From Chara braunii (lineage: Eukaryota > Streptophyta > Charophyceae > Charales > Characeae), in assembly GCA_003427395.1 (NCBI GenBank), contig BFEA01000615.1:605550-637885 (forward strand): a stretch of DNA of 32,336 nucleotides. The letters run 5' to 3'. Below, piece by piece: positions 20,552 through 30,012 of the stretch. Below the pieces are notes generated by a model. The model made no database searches, had not been told where the DNA came from, and saw only the letters and a program-made list of their open reading frames with translations. The translations under genes were made by a program, and so were the position numbers. The first letter of the stretch is position 1, and every line of letters starts with the position of its first letter.

Positions 20552-21049
20552 ATGAAGAAAGAGAGTAAAGGACAACTAATCTTGGTAGATGTAGAAGTTT
20601 TCAGGAGTAGAATAGGGGCCCTTATAGACTCAGGGGCCACCCGCAGTTATATTAGCTGCAGGGCACTGAAAAAGTTAAGGCTAGGATTAAAAGTCCAGAA
20701 GTTAGCAGACCCTATAGTCAGTGTCCTCGTAGACAACCGCACGATGCGTGTTGAGGACTATGTAGAGGGAGTCCAGACATACTTTCGCCTAGAGAAAGAT
20801 GGGAAGGTGGAGAAAGTTCTCCATTCCTTGACTCTCCTCGTACAAAATGGCCTTCCTTTCGACGTAGTATTGGGAATGGATTGGGGAGAGGCAACAGGGG
20901 CCACACTCCATTTGAGAGAGCATGAGTGTAGGCTCCCTAGCCCGTCAGGCGAGGTAAAGACTGCCCGCCTGTTTCATGTGTCAGGAGTGGACAACACCTC
21001 GGCACATCGCTGTCTCAGTGCTCCCGCGTTCGCGCGTTCGCGCGACTAG
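20552..21049 (+). pseudogene. Gypsy aspartic protease segment
   Basis: Retropepsin-type protease that would cut the polyprotein. The active site ALIDSGATRSYIS has the catalytic Asp at 20627-20629, and VVLGMDWGEA is the second hallmark. The frame is open for 165 codons and ends at TAG 21047 only because of an 8-bp tandem duplication at 21025-21040; without it, the frame runs on into the RT domain. The ATG at 20552 need not be a true start, since in this group the protease is usually part of a polyprotein. Confidence 0.82.
21025..21040. repeat. 8-bp tandem duplication in the protease-RT linker
   Basis: CGCGTTCG occurs at 21025-21032 and 21033-21040. Taking one unit away puts the protease frame exactly in the RT frame (21049 onward), so it is the frameshift mutation. 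Confidence 0.85.
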
Positions 21050-22424
21050 TGAAAAAGGAGCAGTTAGAGGACCAGGTCTTTGTAGTCTATGTAAGACCTA
21101 TCACTGAGGCCAAGGAAAAGGATAGTTCAACAGATCCAACGACTGCCAAGCTGCTGGAAGAGTTCAAAGATTTGACTGAGTCGCCGACAGGAGTAGTGCC
21201 GCGACCCATCCAGCACAAGATAGAGATAGAGCTTGGCAGTAGAACTCCTAAGGGTGCAGTCTACAGGATGTCCCCTAGAGAGTTAGAGGAGTTTCGCAAG
21301 CAGTTAGACGAGCTCCTTGAGAAAGGTTGGATCAGTCCCAGCTCGTCTCCTTTTGGAGCACCAGTTCATTTTGTCCCCAAGAAGGAAGGAGAGCTGAGAA
21401 TGTGTATAGACTACAGGGGATGAAATGCTATTACAGTGAAGAATGCTGAGCCGCTGCCCAGGATAGACGATCTCTTAGATTGGGTCTAGGGTTGCAAGTA
21501 TTTCTCTAAGATAAACTTGAAGTCCGGATACCATCAGATAGAAGTTCACCTGATGACCAGTATAAGACTGCGTTCAAGACTAGATATGGGCACTATGACT
21601 TTATAGTAATGCCCTTTGGACTAACCAGCGCGCCAACTACTTTTCAGTGTTGTATGAATGACCTGTTTAGGCCATGGTTAGACAAGTTTGTAGTGGTTTA
21701 TTTAGATGATATCTTAGTTTTCAGTAAGACCGTCCAGGAGCACCAGGGTCATCTGAGGCAGGTTTTGGACAAACTTAGAGAGGCGAACTTCAAGATTAAC
21801 CCGAAACAGTGCGAGTGGGCCAAGACACAAGTTTTGTACTTGGGCCACGTGTTGGACGGAGGTGGCATTAAGCTAGAGGACAGCAAGATAGCGGCGATTA
21901 GAGATTGGCCGAAGCCCCGCACACTGACAGAGCTGAGGTCGTTCCTAGTCCTAGCTAACTACTATAGAAAGTTCGTGAGGAACTTTTCTACTATCGCCGC
22001 TCCCCTGCGCAGGTTGCTTAAGAAAGAGGCAATCTGGCAATGGGACAAAGATTGTACGTCTGCACTGAAGAGACTGAAGCACGCGTTGATAGAGTATCCT
22101 GTCCTCAAAGTAGCTGATCCGTCCCTACCATTTGTCGTCACCACGAACGCGAGTCAGTATGGTATAGGCGCCGTGTTGCAGCAAGATGACGACAATGGTT
22201 ATAGACGCGTAGAGTTCATGTCAGCGAGGATGCCCTCAGAGAAGGTAGCCACCTCGACGTATGAGAGAGAACTCTACGCTCTCAGACAGGCTTTTGAGCA
22301 CTGGAAGCATTACCTGCTTGGGAGGCACTTCAAAGTGTATTCTGACCACGAGACCCTTAGATGGTTGAAGACTCAGGCCAAGATGACACCTAAGTTGACT
22401 AGGTGGGCCGCAAAGATAGACTAA
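21050..22424 (+). pseudogene. Gypsy reverse transcriptase and RNase H, broken
   Basis: Copies element RNA into DNA. The first part reads VYRMSPRELEEFRKQLDELL and GWISPSSSPFGAPVHFVPKK up to CIDYRG, then TGA (21421), then PLPRIDDLLDWV, TAG (21487), and YFSKINLKSGYHQI, in which the motif A catalytic Asp is Asn (AAC, 21514-21516). A shift near 21550 leads into an open frame with VMPFGLTSAPTTFQ and the intact catalytic YLDD (21699-21710). RNase H follows: PFVVTTNASQYGIGAVLQ has Asn (AAC, 22146-22148) where the family has its first catalytic Asp. The frame stops at TAA 22422. Domain identity is certain; the enzyme is not functional. Confidence 0.92.
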
Positions 22425-24025
22425 TATGACTTTGAGCTTAAGCCAGTGAAGGGCAAGTACAACGTAGTTGCGGATGCTCTAAGTAGGAGATCGGACTACT
22501 TTGGAGCTATAGTACATTGTTTGGATATAGGGAGAGACTTGCAAGAGAAAGTGAAGCAAGCCTATGCACAGGACCCTATCTATAGCGACCTGCTAAAGAG
22601 AGTTAGAGAGGACCCAAAGACTGAGCCAGATTGCCGCACTAGAGAGGGATTACTGTTTGAGAAGACTAATGTATTTGAGTGCCTGTGCGTTCCCAACAAC
22701 GAAGAGATTTGTAGTTTAATCCTTGGGGAATGCCACGATACTGAGGGACATTTCGGTTGGCAAAAGACATTAGCCAATCTAATGCGCGCTTATACCTGGC
22801 CAGGGGTGAAGAATGACTGCATAGAGTGTGTCCGCAGTTGCAAAGTTTGCCAGAGAAATAAGACTACTACGCGTGCCCCTCTAGGTCTTCTCAGACCCTT
22901 GCCTATTCCTGATCAGCCGGGAGACTCAGTGTCCATACAATTCATGGACACCCAAGTCAAGAGTAGACATGGCAAGAGCCAAGTCATGGTCATAGTTGAC
23001 CGGTTTAGCAAGTATGCTGTTTTTGTTCCTTTACCTGCAGAGGCATGTACAAATTTAGTTATACAGAAGTTCTTTGATTTCTGGGTTAGTGAGAATGGAA
23101 TCCCATTATCGTAGTTAGCGATAGAGATAGTCGTTTCACCAGCCAGAACTGGCAATAACTTATGAGAGTCTACGGGTCTAAGTTAATGATGTTGTCTGGC
23201 CGCCACCCAGAGACTAACGGTCAGACATAACAGATGAACAAAATCCTACATCAAGTTCTGTGCATGTACATTAGACCAGATCAGATCAACTGGGATGAGA
23301 TGTTACCTAAGGTATCTAGTGCATACAACAACAACGTACATCTATCCACCTGCCGCACTCCCAATGAGCTGCACAAGTCCTTCAGACCACGCAGACCGTT
23401 CAAAGGACTGAACCGGGATCAGATTCACAGACTACCGCCCGGTACCAGGGAGTTTGCGATACAGCACGAGAAAGAATTAGCAACTGTTGTTGAGAACCTC
23501 AGGAAGGCCCAACATCGGATGATAGAACAGGCTAATAAGCACCGTCGCCCATCACAGTTTCAAGTAGGCGAGTTAGTTTGGGTCAAGGCAAAAGAGTTTG
23601 CACCTGAAGAAAACATCTCGTAGAAGTTGCTGCCTGCATAAAGAGGACTGTGGCCGGTTCTAGAAGTCAAGGGCGGAAAGGATGGACCGTCCTACATTGT
23701 AGAGATCCCAACACACCTCCACACATACCCCGTGTTCCATGCTTCAAAGTTGTTGCCGTGTATCACAAGTCAACAGTTCCCTTCAAGAAGATCCATGATC
23801 CCCCCGGATATGGATGGAAGTTATGATATTGACGACATTGTAGATGAGGATATGTTCAGAACAGAAGGTAGAGGTCGTCCCCTAAAACAATATAAGGTCC
23901 GGTTTGCTTATCAAGAACCGGAAGACGACCGCTGGTTTACAAGAACATAGCTTTTAGAGACAGCTCCCGACATAGTCAGAGCCTACGAGCGCAACAAGAA
24001 GGGTAAAGGTCCTGCCTTGGACTGA
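22425..24025 (+). pseudogene. Gypsy integrase with chromodomain-like C-terminus, broken
   Basis: Inserts element DNA. After YDFELKPVKGKYNVVADALS the zinc-binding HHCC domain is visible: HDTEGH and SCKVCQRNK. The core follows, with SIQFMDTQ where the first catalytic Asp is expected (Gln, CAA 22938-22940), then VDRFSKYAVFVPL. A shift near 23105 leads to VVSDRDSRFTS (second Asp), stop TAA 23156, then HPETNGQT directly followed by TAA 23228 at the catalytic Glu position. YNNNVHLSTCRTPNELH and ELVWVKAKEF follow, stops at 23621 and 23639, then VFHASKLLP. The tail, YDIDDIVDEDMF ... KQYKVRFAYQ ... LLETAPDIVRAYE, resembles a chromodomain, which in chromoviruses targets chromatin. It ends at TGA 24023-24025. 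Confidence 0.88.
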
Positions 24026-24694
24026 AATATTCTCGGAGGACCTCGAATTTAGGACGGCGGGAGAAACGGTTTTCACCTTTCAGCAGTAGCGGATGCAGTT
24101 CCCAGGGCTCGATCCCTAGACCTCACCCTACCCATGTACAGTATTTGTGTAGACCCCGAGAGTTGAACCTGTGACCTGTGTATTCGTAGACAGTTGCTAG
24201 GTCTGTCCTAGGTCCATAAGCAGCAGGGGTTCGATCTGTAGGTCTATAGAGTAGAAGTCTTAGCAAGTTCCAGAAGTCTAGCTGTAGTCCTTCTAGAAGG
24301 TCGGCAAGTGGGCAAGTGGTCAAGTGGCGAGGCAAGTGGTGGACTAAACTGCAGTGCAATCGCAGTATGACGACGATAGGATAGCAGTGAGTCCACAGTC
24401 AGTCAGCGGTAAGGTCCAGTCGGTCCCAGTCCGGTCTAGCAAGTACCATGGGGGACTGTGCACACCATGGGCCGATGGCAAAGGGCAGACCAACGATTTT
24501 CCGAAGTATAAATCAAGAGGCAGCGCCCAACCTTTCATTCATTCCTGCGTGAGCCATGCGGAAGCGCTGTCACAGCGACTTGTGCAAGGAGGTCTGCAGT
24601 GAGCTCGGAGGACGCAGAGGGCGAGAGAGAAGGAGCTTAGTATAGCGATAGGGTAGAGGCAGCCATAGCTGCCATAGCTGTAGTTAGTGTGAAG
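24026..24694 (+). other. Gypsy 3' non-coding region with polypurine stretch
   Basis: No coding sense. It contains an AAGTGG/CAAGTG-type short repeat (24303-24341) and a purine-rich stretch at about 24604-24637 (GAGGGCGAGAGAGAAGGAG) that may be the polypurine tract. It lies some 58 bases before the LTR start defined by pairwise likeness, which is unusual because the tract normally abuts the LTR. Confidence 0.55.
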
Positions 24695-24980
24695 TGTGTG
24701 TGGGTATGTGCGAGTGTTCAGAGTTACACGTGTGGGATATCCAGGGTGATCCGGTGTGTGTGAACAGTGAGTTGTTTGGGCGCTGAGTCGCCATAGCCAG
24801 TTGAAAGGGAACTCGTATCTGGAAGCCATATCTTTAAGTTTTGAGTGGGCGCCTGTCGCCAGTTTGCTGCGTTGCTGTTTACATGCATGAAAAGTGTGAA
24901 TGAGAACGAGTCTGATTACACTACTCCATGGGTTAGGGAGACATATGGGTTGGTGAGTGTTCCGTGTTAGTCTTCATACA
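24695..24980 (+). repeat. 3' LTR
   Basis: Same 286 bp as 18096-18381, TG...CA, with about 7 differences (clustered at TCATGCG against TTACACG, and CTCAAAG against CTTTAAG). Confidence 0.92.
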
Positions 24981-25262
24981 TTAGAGAGATGAAGAGATGA
25001 AGAAATGATAAACGGGTGCGATCTCCATAGAAACGAGAAGGAAATATAGCAAGTGCGAACTCACAGTTTGGAGTTCGGACGTGTCTCATTGCAATGATTG
25101 CCGGATTCATTTGAGAAAGGGCGTCCATGAATCCACTCAGGTCATTCGCATGAAAAACCCTACCTACCAGTGTCTAGCGCCTGAAGTAGCTAGGGTTGGC
25201 TGTATCAGGGTGGCGGATGATGATTACGAGGAGCACTCAATTCTTTATTAGGATCATATAAA

Positions 25263-25322
25263 TAATGCTGTTGCTGCCGCTGCTGCTGCTGCTGATGATG
25301 ATGGTGATGATGATGATGATAG
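25263..25322. repeat. Trinucleotide microsatellite (GCT)n/(GAT)n
   Basis: Runs of GCT followed by GAT with a few interruptions. Confidence 0.9.
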
Positions 25323-25442
25323 CATCTCATGACCATAGGGTGGTTCCTTGCGAATGCTGACCAAAAAAAAAAAACAATTGCCTGAGAGGTTGGTGCTCAT
25401 GGGTCCATCCTGTCGGCGGGCAGTGCTAAATGCGTTGTGACG

Positions 25443-25470
25443 CTGTCTCTTATACACATCTAGATGTGTA
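25443..25470. other. Sequencing-library adaptor remnant (Tn5 mosaic end, Nextera mate-pair junction)
   Basis: CTGTCTCTTATACACATCT (25443-25461) is the 19-bp Tn5 mosaic end used in Nextera kits. It is followed directly by AGATGTGTA (25462-25470), the start of its reverse complement. Two mosaic ends head to head are the Illumina Nextera mate-pair junction adaptor; the last ten bases of the 38-bp form are absent. The minus-strand translation here contains the well-known artefact peptide DVYKRQ. The flanks may be falsely joined. Confidence 0.95.
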
Positions 25471-26845
25471 GATGGCATGACCTTTCCACCTGTAAGGCTT
25501 ATGATAGAAAACAAAACACAAAGAAAAGGCATTAGAATGCTGAAAATCAGTTTGGAAATAATCTGAATTGGAGAATCCAGTGAGGAAAGTGCATCACCAA
25601 AATCAGTGAGATAAGATCTTCGTCAGAGAATTTCAATAATTCATTTCACACTGCAGCTGCCAAAGATGCAGTGGGCAGAGAAAAGGAAGCTCAAAAGTCA
25701 GATGCAGTGGGTGGAGATAGGAACCCCGAAAGAGACGAATGAATGAATAAATGACACAATTAATGCAGAGAAATGTGGAAAAGCAAACAGCAGACATACA
25801 CGAGGATGGGGTCAAAAGAGGACTTGCGAATGATCGCTTGGGGATATGGGCCTGGACTTGGAGGCATACTGATCGTTGATTTGGAACTCCACATGCCTCT
25901 TGAGTGCATTCTGACTCATGTTGTTGGCCAGTTCAAGCAGAGTCTTTTTGCATTCTAGGTTGAGGTACCGGGGTGGCAAGCAAAGCTGAGGGATGCCGAG
26001 AGAGGTATCCATCTAAGCAGTCTTCCACACATTTTTCAATTACAGCACGCTAGTCGATTTTCGTACATATGGTTGAATCATGCTGATTCAACTGATTGCG
26101 GTAATCAGCTGGAAATCGCCGCTGTCTGAAGATGCTTCCGTTCTGAATGGAAATCCAACAGAAAATCTAGCTCTAAGTCTTGCTGTAAATATATGAGGCT
26201 ATACCCTGCTGGAGATTGGGCAGTGTGTATTCCATGGCAGGTAATTCTCCTATCCACATTTGGAACGAGTGCGCTGTGAAGGCGCATGCCTTTCGCACAC
26301 ATAGAGAAATTACCCTGTTGGCCTTTCCTGCCTCTTCTGTGCAGTTTGCGATGAGCTGGCCTCTCAGGGTCGTGCTATGTGCATCCTCAGGATTAGAAAG
26401 TGGGCAGGTTCTTTTATTTGCTTCGTTAGCACGGCCCAGTTCGGCCTGCTGCACTGTCAGTGAAGATATGCGCCGCTGTGGGCTGTGGCTTGTTCCACAC
26501 CACTGAAAGCATTGCAGGTAGGAGTTGCAGAGATCCTTACAGGTGGTATATTCATTCTTGTGATGGGTACACTGGCTGGATTAGAGCTGGGCAGCATATT
26601 TTGCAGTCGAGGTTGGGGGCCCTTGTGACTGCGCCAAAGTAAAAGTGTGTTGCAAAGTCGAAGTTGACCGAAGATGTTCCAAAGCAAAACAGTGTGTTTT
26701 AAAGTTGATAGCTCCCTCTGTGGGCTATCTGCGTGTGTGGCTCCTATTGCCGGATGCAACGCTATTGCCCCTTGAATGAAAAAGCAGCAAGTGTATCCTG
26801 TCTGTCAGTAGAGGAGTGGTCAGGCCCAGTTTTGGTGTGTCTTAT
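25471..26845. other. No gene recognised; possible exon-like islands on the minus strand
   Basis: Two minus-strand stretches look somewhat protein-like: about 25960-25812 (TLLELANNMSQNALKRHVEF) and about 26400-26200 (GQLIANCTEEAGKANR). Each has nearby AG and GT dinucleotides that could be splice sites. I recognise no family and cannot join them into a gene. Confidence 0.25.
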
Positions 26846-27019
26846 AGCACCAGTACACCCATGCATAGGCCGTGGAGGCCGGCAATGGGACAAAGGCCAC
26901 CAATTGAATTTGTCAAAGGTGGCCCGGCCCGGCCTGACCCCGCCCGCCCTCACCCGCCCTGAACTTTTCGCTGGTGGGACGAGTTCATTTCTGCAAGGCT
27001 GGGGCCATGTACTGGTGGT
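26846..27019. mobile_element. Short TIR element (TTAA family, subfamily B)
   Basis: The left end GCACCAGTACACCCA matches the left end of the copy at 13400. The right end TCTGCAAGGCTGGGGCC then GTACTGGTGGT (27009-27019) matches the same subfamily. Flanks are TTAT and TCGA, eroded forms of TTAA. Non-coding. Confidence 0.7.
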
Positions 27020-27070
27020 CGAAGTGCTGCTTTGTTGTGCAGATCCACCTGTATGAAGATACATTGTTTT

Positions 27071-27194
27071 TGTGGATATATGTACGGTATGGAATATATG
27101 CGACAAACATATCTGCCCCCTCTGCCTTTTTTTGTGGATATATGTATGTTATGGAAACATGCGACAAACATATATGCTGCCTCTGCCAGCAAGG
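27071..27194. repeat. Two-copy tandem repeat, period 62
   Basis: TGTGGATATATGTA starts at 27071 and 27133. Both units contain ATGCGACAAACATAT and end in CCTCTGCC. Confidence 0.85.
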
Positions 27195-27200
27195 AGTCTT

Positions 27201-27480
27201 CTGCAGGCCGTGGCTGTGTCAGTACTCCTCTGTCTGAGTGAGTGTGCCAGTACCAGAAGGGTGTGTGGGTGCTTCCTGCTCAACCCCATGAACATGGGGG
27301 AATTTGGGCGTGGAACGGAAAAAAAAGGAAAGAAACATGTCTGCAGGCCGTGACTGTGTCAGTACTGTGTCTGCGTGAGTGTGCTAGTATCAGAAGGGTG
27401 AGTGGGTGCTTCCGGCTCAACCCCATGAACATGGGGGAATTTGGGTGTGGAACGAAAAAAAGGGAAGAAAAACAGAAAGG
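27201..27480. repeat. Two-copy tandem repeat, period 140
   Basis: CTGCAGGCCGTG starts at 27201 and 27341. Both copies contain CAACCCCATGAACATGGGGG, itself an inverted repeat (CCCCATG-AA-CATGGGG), and an A-rich end. The copies differ by small substitutions and indels. Confidence 0.9.
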
Positions 27481-28262
27481 AAATAAAAGGTAAGAACTTA
27501 CTGAAGTGTGACAGCAGCGGAAAACCAAGGGCAGGGAACAGCATTACCCCCCTGGGCATGACACCGGGGGATGACACCATGGGTGGAGTACCGCTCAGGA
27601 AACCAGATTCAGGGCTCCACACTATTTGGGCAGCCCACAGGATCATGGGCTGAGTGGAACCTAAGAAGCAGACAAGGTGTACATGGCAGTCAACCCCCTT
27701 GAATAACGAGCAATCAATGCTGTTCAGATGTTCTTTGCTTGTATTGGAAGGAACTTTCTGACCGGGTTCGTTGAAGGATATTTGCCTCGCTCGAGTACTC
27801 ACCAAATGGGCAAAATGAGAATGATATGAACACACTCCCACATTTTATCTCGTTCGTGCTTGTGGTGAATAGTGGAGCGAGGCCCTATGAGACTTGCTGG
27901 GGAGAAAGGAACCGCATTGATGCTCCCAGAATAGGACCAAGTCAGGACCGTGAGGCCCTGTTTTGATTAAAAAAAGAACAACTAAAAAGATTTCCCGTCC
28001 GTCCCCTCTGTAAAATTTCCTGTTTTTTTTTTTTCTCTTTCATGAATCTGCTCTTGGTACATGACCATACGAAAGAACATATGGCCACATAAACGATGTA
28101 CGTATCTGTCACAGAAAACCCAAAACTGTCCTGTGAACGATAGGCGGCATGGAGGGATCGATAAAATATGGGGGTGCACGGGGACAGACTGTTTGTAGGG
28201 ACTGGCTCAGGCATGTGCATGAACAATAAGCTAAACGCGGTGGAGATGGATCTGCACAACAA
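27481..28262. other. No gene seen
   Basis: Unique sequence with an A-run (27969) and T-run (28023-28034). No supported feature. Confidence 0.35.
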
Positions 28263-28428
28263 TTTGTCCATTGAGAACAAGGAAAGGGAAGAGTTAGTCT
28301 TCCCTATCTCACCTTCTGTCATTTCTTTTTGTGAATGCGATGCTGTTTGTCCATTGAGAACAAGGAAAAGAAAGAGTTAGTCTTCCCTATCTCACCTTCT
28401 TTCATTTCTTTTTGTGAATGCGATGCTG
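28263..28428. repeat. Two-copy tandem repeat, period 83
   Basis: TTTGTCCATTGAGAACAAGG starts at 28263 and 28346. Both units end in TTTTTGTGAATGCGATGCTG. Confidence 0.9.
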
Positions 28429-28498
28429 CCCCATGGATATGTGGCAATATATATTTATGAACGGATACATACATCCCTAGCAGGCCCTTCTGAAGGAC

Positions 28499-28687
28499 CG
28501 GCTTTATATCTGCAGTAGCAGGTAGACATTGACTGTGATTCCGTATGGGTTTCTATTGTGGTTTCCAAGGAAGGCGGAACACGTGCGAGGGCCCAACACG
28601 GCAAGGTTTTCAGAGGTCCAGTCAAGCCAATCAGTCGGCTTTATATCTGCACTAGCAGTGGCAGACATCGACCATGATTCCCAAGTG
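28499..28687. repeat. Direct repeat pair, about 50 bp, 137 bp apart
   Basis: CGGCTTTATATCTGCA occurs at 28499 and 28636. Each is followed by GTAGCAGGTAGACATTGAC or its diverged form CTAGCAGTGGCAGACATCGA. Confidence 0.75.
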
Positions 28688-29634
28688 TCATCCCCCAGGT
28701 CCGGAATGAACTTCTGTGATATGATGTACGAAATGGGTGGGCAGTTTCTCATGACTTTCTGGGCTTGACTTGTCGGTTCAGTCTATGGATCCATATGGCC
28801 CACATGGGACATCGTGTAGGAGTGCAGGTACTTAGCCCTCGGCCGCATGTTGGTTGGGTCTGGTGGCTTGATCCCGTTTGTGGGCCACACCTCGATAGGA
28901 GATCGATTGGTCACCCTATACCCTGTGCTGTTTACAGCCCTATCTGATCTGGACAGTTTGCTTGAAGTCCTATCTAGGACAGCAGAGCACGTTCTGCGCT
29001 CCACACATAAAAAAGGAGCCATGAACTGCGAGGCACCCTAGTACCATCATGGGCTCTTAACTCTGCCTGCAGTGGGGACTCTCTGCCCAATGTTTGAAAA
29101 AAAAAAAAGGGGGACAGCAGTGTCTATGAGAAGGTAGTATTCTGGACAAAAAATATGCTGCTGTCAGAGATATCATGAAGATTACTTCGAAAGATTTATC
29201 AGTGGGAGAAAGGGAAAAAACGGAAAGAAGTTATAAGGATGCTGTGCTACCCCTCTGTGCTGGCCCGTTGTGCACTTTTGCCCCCTGTGCATCGGCGATT
29301 ACGAGATTCACAAACTTTGCTATTTGTTTGAATCTAGGTATAACTGCTTTATCGCCTGCTCTGCATATTCTGGCTTACCTGGCTTACTTGCCCCAATGAC
29401 TCAGTGAGGGTACGGGCAGGAGTACGACTGGATGTGCAGGTTATCCACCTGGCCATCTGCATGCTCAGATACATGCTTGCAAATGCAGTGGTGCATGATG
29501 TCTGTTTGCCGTTTTTTTTGTTGTCGAGTGCTCTATCTTTTTGCTTTTCGTGAGAGCATGGAGACAATATCTATAATTGAACTAACGAGTATTGTTCTGG
29601 ATCACATTCTGAAGGAGGGGGTAGGGGGGGGGCA
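28688..29634. other. No gene recognised
   Basis: A plus-strand stretch at about 28880-29040 (RLVTLYPVLFTALSDLDSLL) looks mildly protein-like but belongs to no family I know. Homopolymer runs occur at 29096-29108 and 29511-29519. Confidence 0.3.
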
Positions 29635-29691
29635 GGTGGGAATCCCAGTATAGAGAAAGCAGTTCAAAGAACTGTTTGTTCTTTCTTGCAG

Positions 29692-29820
29692 TACTCTCGT
29701 AGTGTCACAACTTATAAATGGCATGAAGCACCGTTGGATGGGGTGCAGCTACTGGACACTTCCTTCTTGGGCCCATGCATCTTCGTGAGCTTTTGTGGGC
29801 ACAACAATCGGAGTGTTTCG
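29692..29820 (+). CDS. Putative exon, copy 1 (129 bp, 43 codons)
   Basis: Bounded by a polypyrimidine-CAG (to 29691) and GTGAGA (from 29821). It reads in phase 0: YSRSVTTYKWHEAPLDGVQL, then LLDTSF, and at the end CGHNNRSVS. Compared with copy 2, one base is missing before GGGCCC and one T is gained in CTTTTG, so about 13 codons in the middle are read in another frame while the ends agree. Its function is not recognised; the order LLDT ... LREL.GH in the sister copy faintly recalls a WD40 repeat. The gene to which it would belong is not visible. Confidence 0.4.
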
Positions 29821-29883
29821 GTGAGAGGTGGGAATCCCAGTATAGAGAAAGCAGTTGAAAGAACTGTTTGTTCTTTCTGGCAG

Positions 29884-30012
29884 TACTCTCGTAGTGTCGC
29901 AACTTATAAATGGCATGAAGCACTGTTGGATGGGGTGCAGCTACTGGACACTACCTTTGATGGGTCCATGCATCTTCGTGAGCTTTGTGGCCACAACAAT
30001 TGGAGTGTTTCG
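29884..30012 (+). CDS. Putative exon, copy 2 (129 bp, 43 codons)
   Basis: Bounded by TTTCTGGCAG (to 29883) and GTGAGA (from 30013). It reads YSRSVATYKWHEALLDGVQL, then LLDTTFDGSMHLRELCGHNN. The segment LLDTTFDGSMHLRELCGHNN resembles, weakly, the end of one WD40 blade and the start of the next. It has the same length and phase as copy 1, so either copy could be included without a frame change. The 63-base gap between the copies is short for an intron and has no stop in this frame, so inclusion of both, read-through, or exclusive use are all possible. No other exons were identified. Confidence 0.42.

Larger units (their letters stand above)
18096..24980 (+). mobile_element. Ty3/gypsy LTR retrotransposon with chromodomain-like tail, complete but dead
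   Basis: Two near-identical 286-bp LTRs enclose gag, protease, RT, RNase H and integrase in Ty3/gypsy order, plus a chromodomain-like C-terminus as in chromoviruses. I count ten in-frame stops (first bases 18952, 19658, 21421, 21487, 22422, 23156, 23228, 23621, 23639, 23948) and at least five frame changes, so it cannot encode its own proteins. The 5' flank (GAGTGGGC) and 3' flank (TTAGAGAG) show no matching target-site duplication. No primer-binding site is recognisable after the 5' LTR. Confidence 0.93.

Noticed and set aside
24226-24245. GGGGTTCGATCTGTAGG resembling a tRNA T-arm
   Set aside because: The stem does not pair well, and no D-arm, anticodon arm or acceptor stem fits around it.
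25812-26454. Minus-strand exon-like islands
   Set aside because: Protein-like stretches with possible AG/GT borders, but no family match and no consistent joining; kept only as a note in the region entry.
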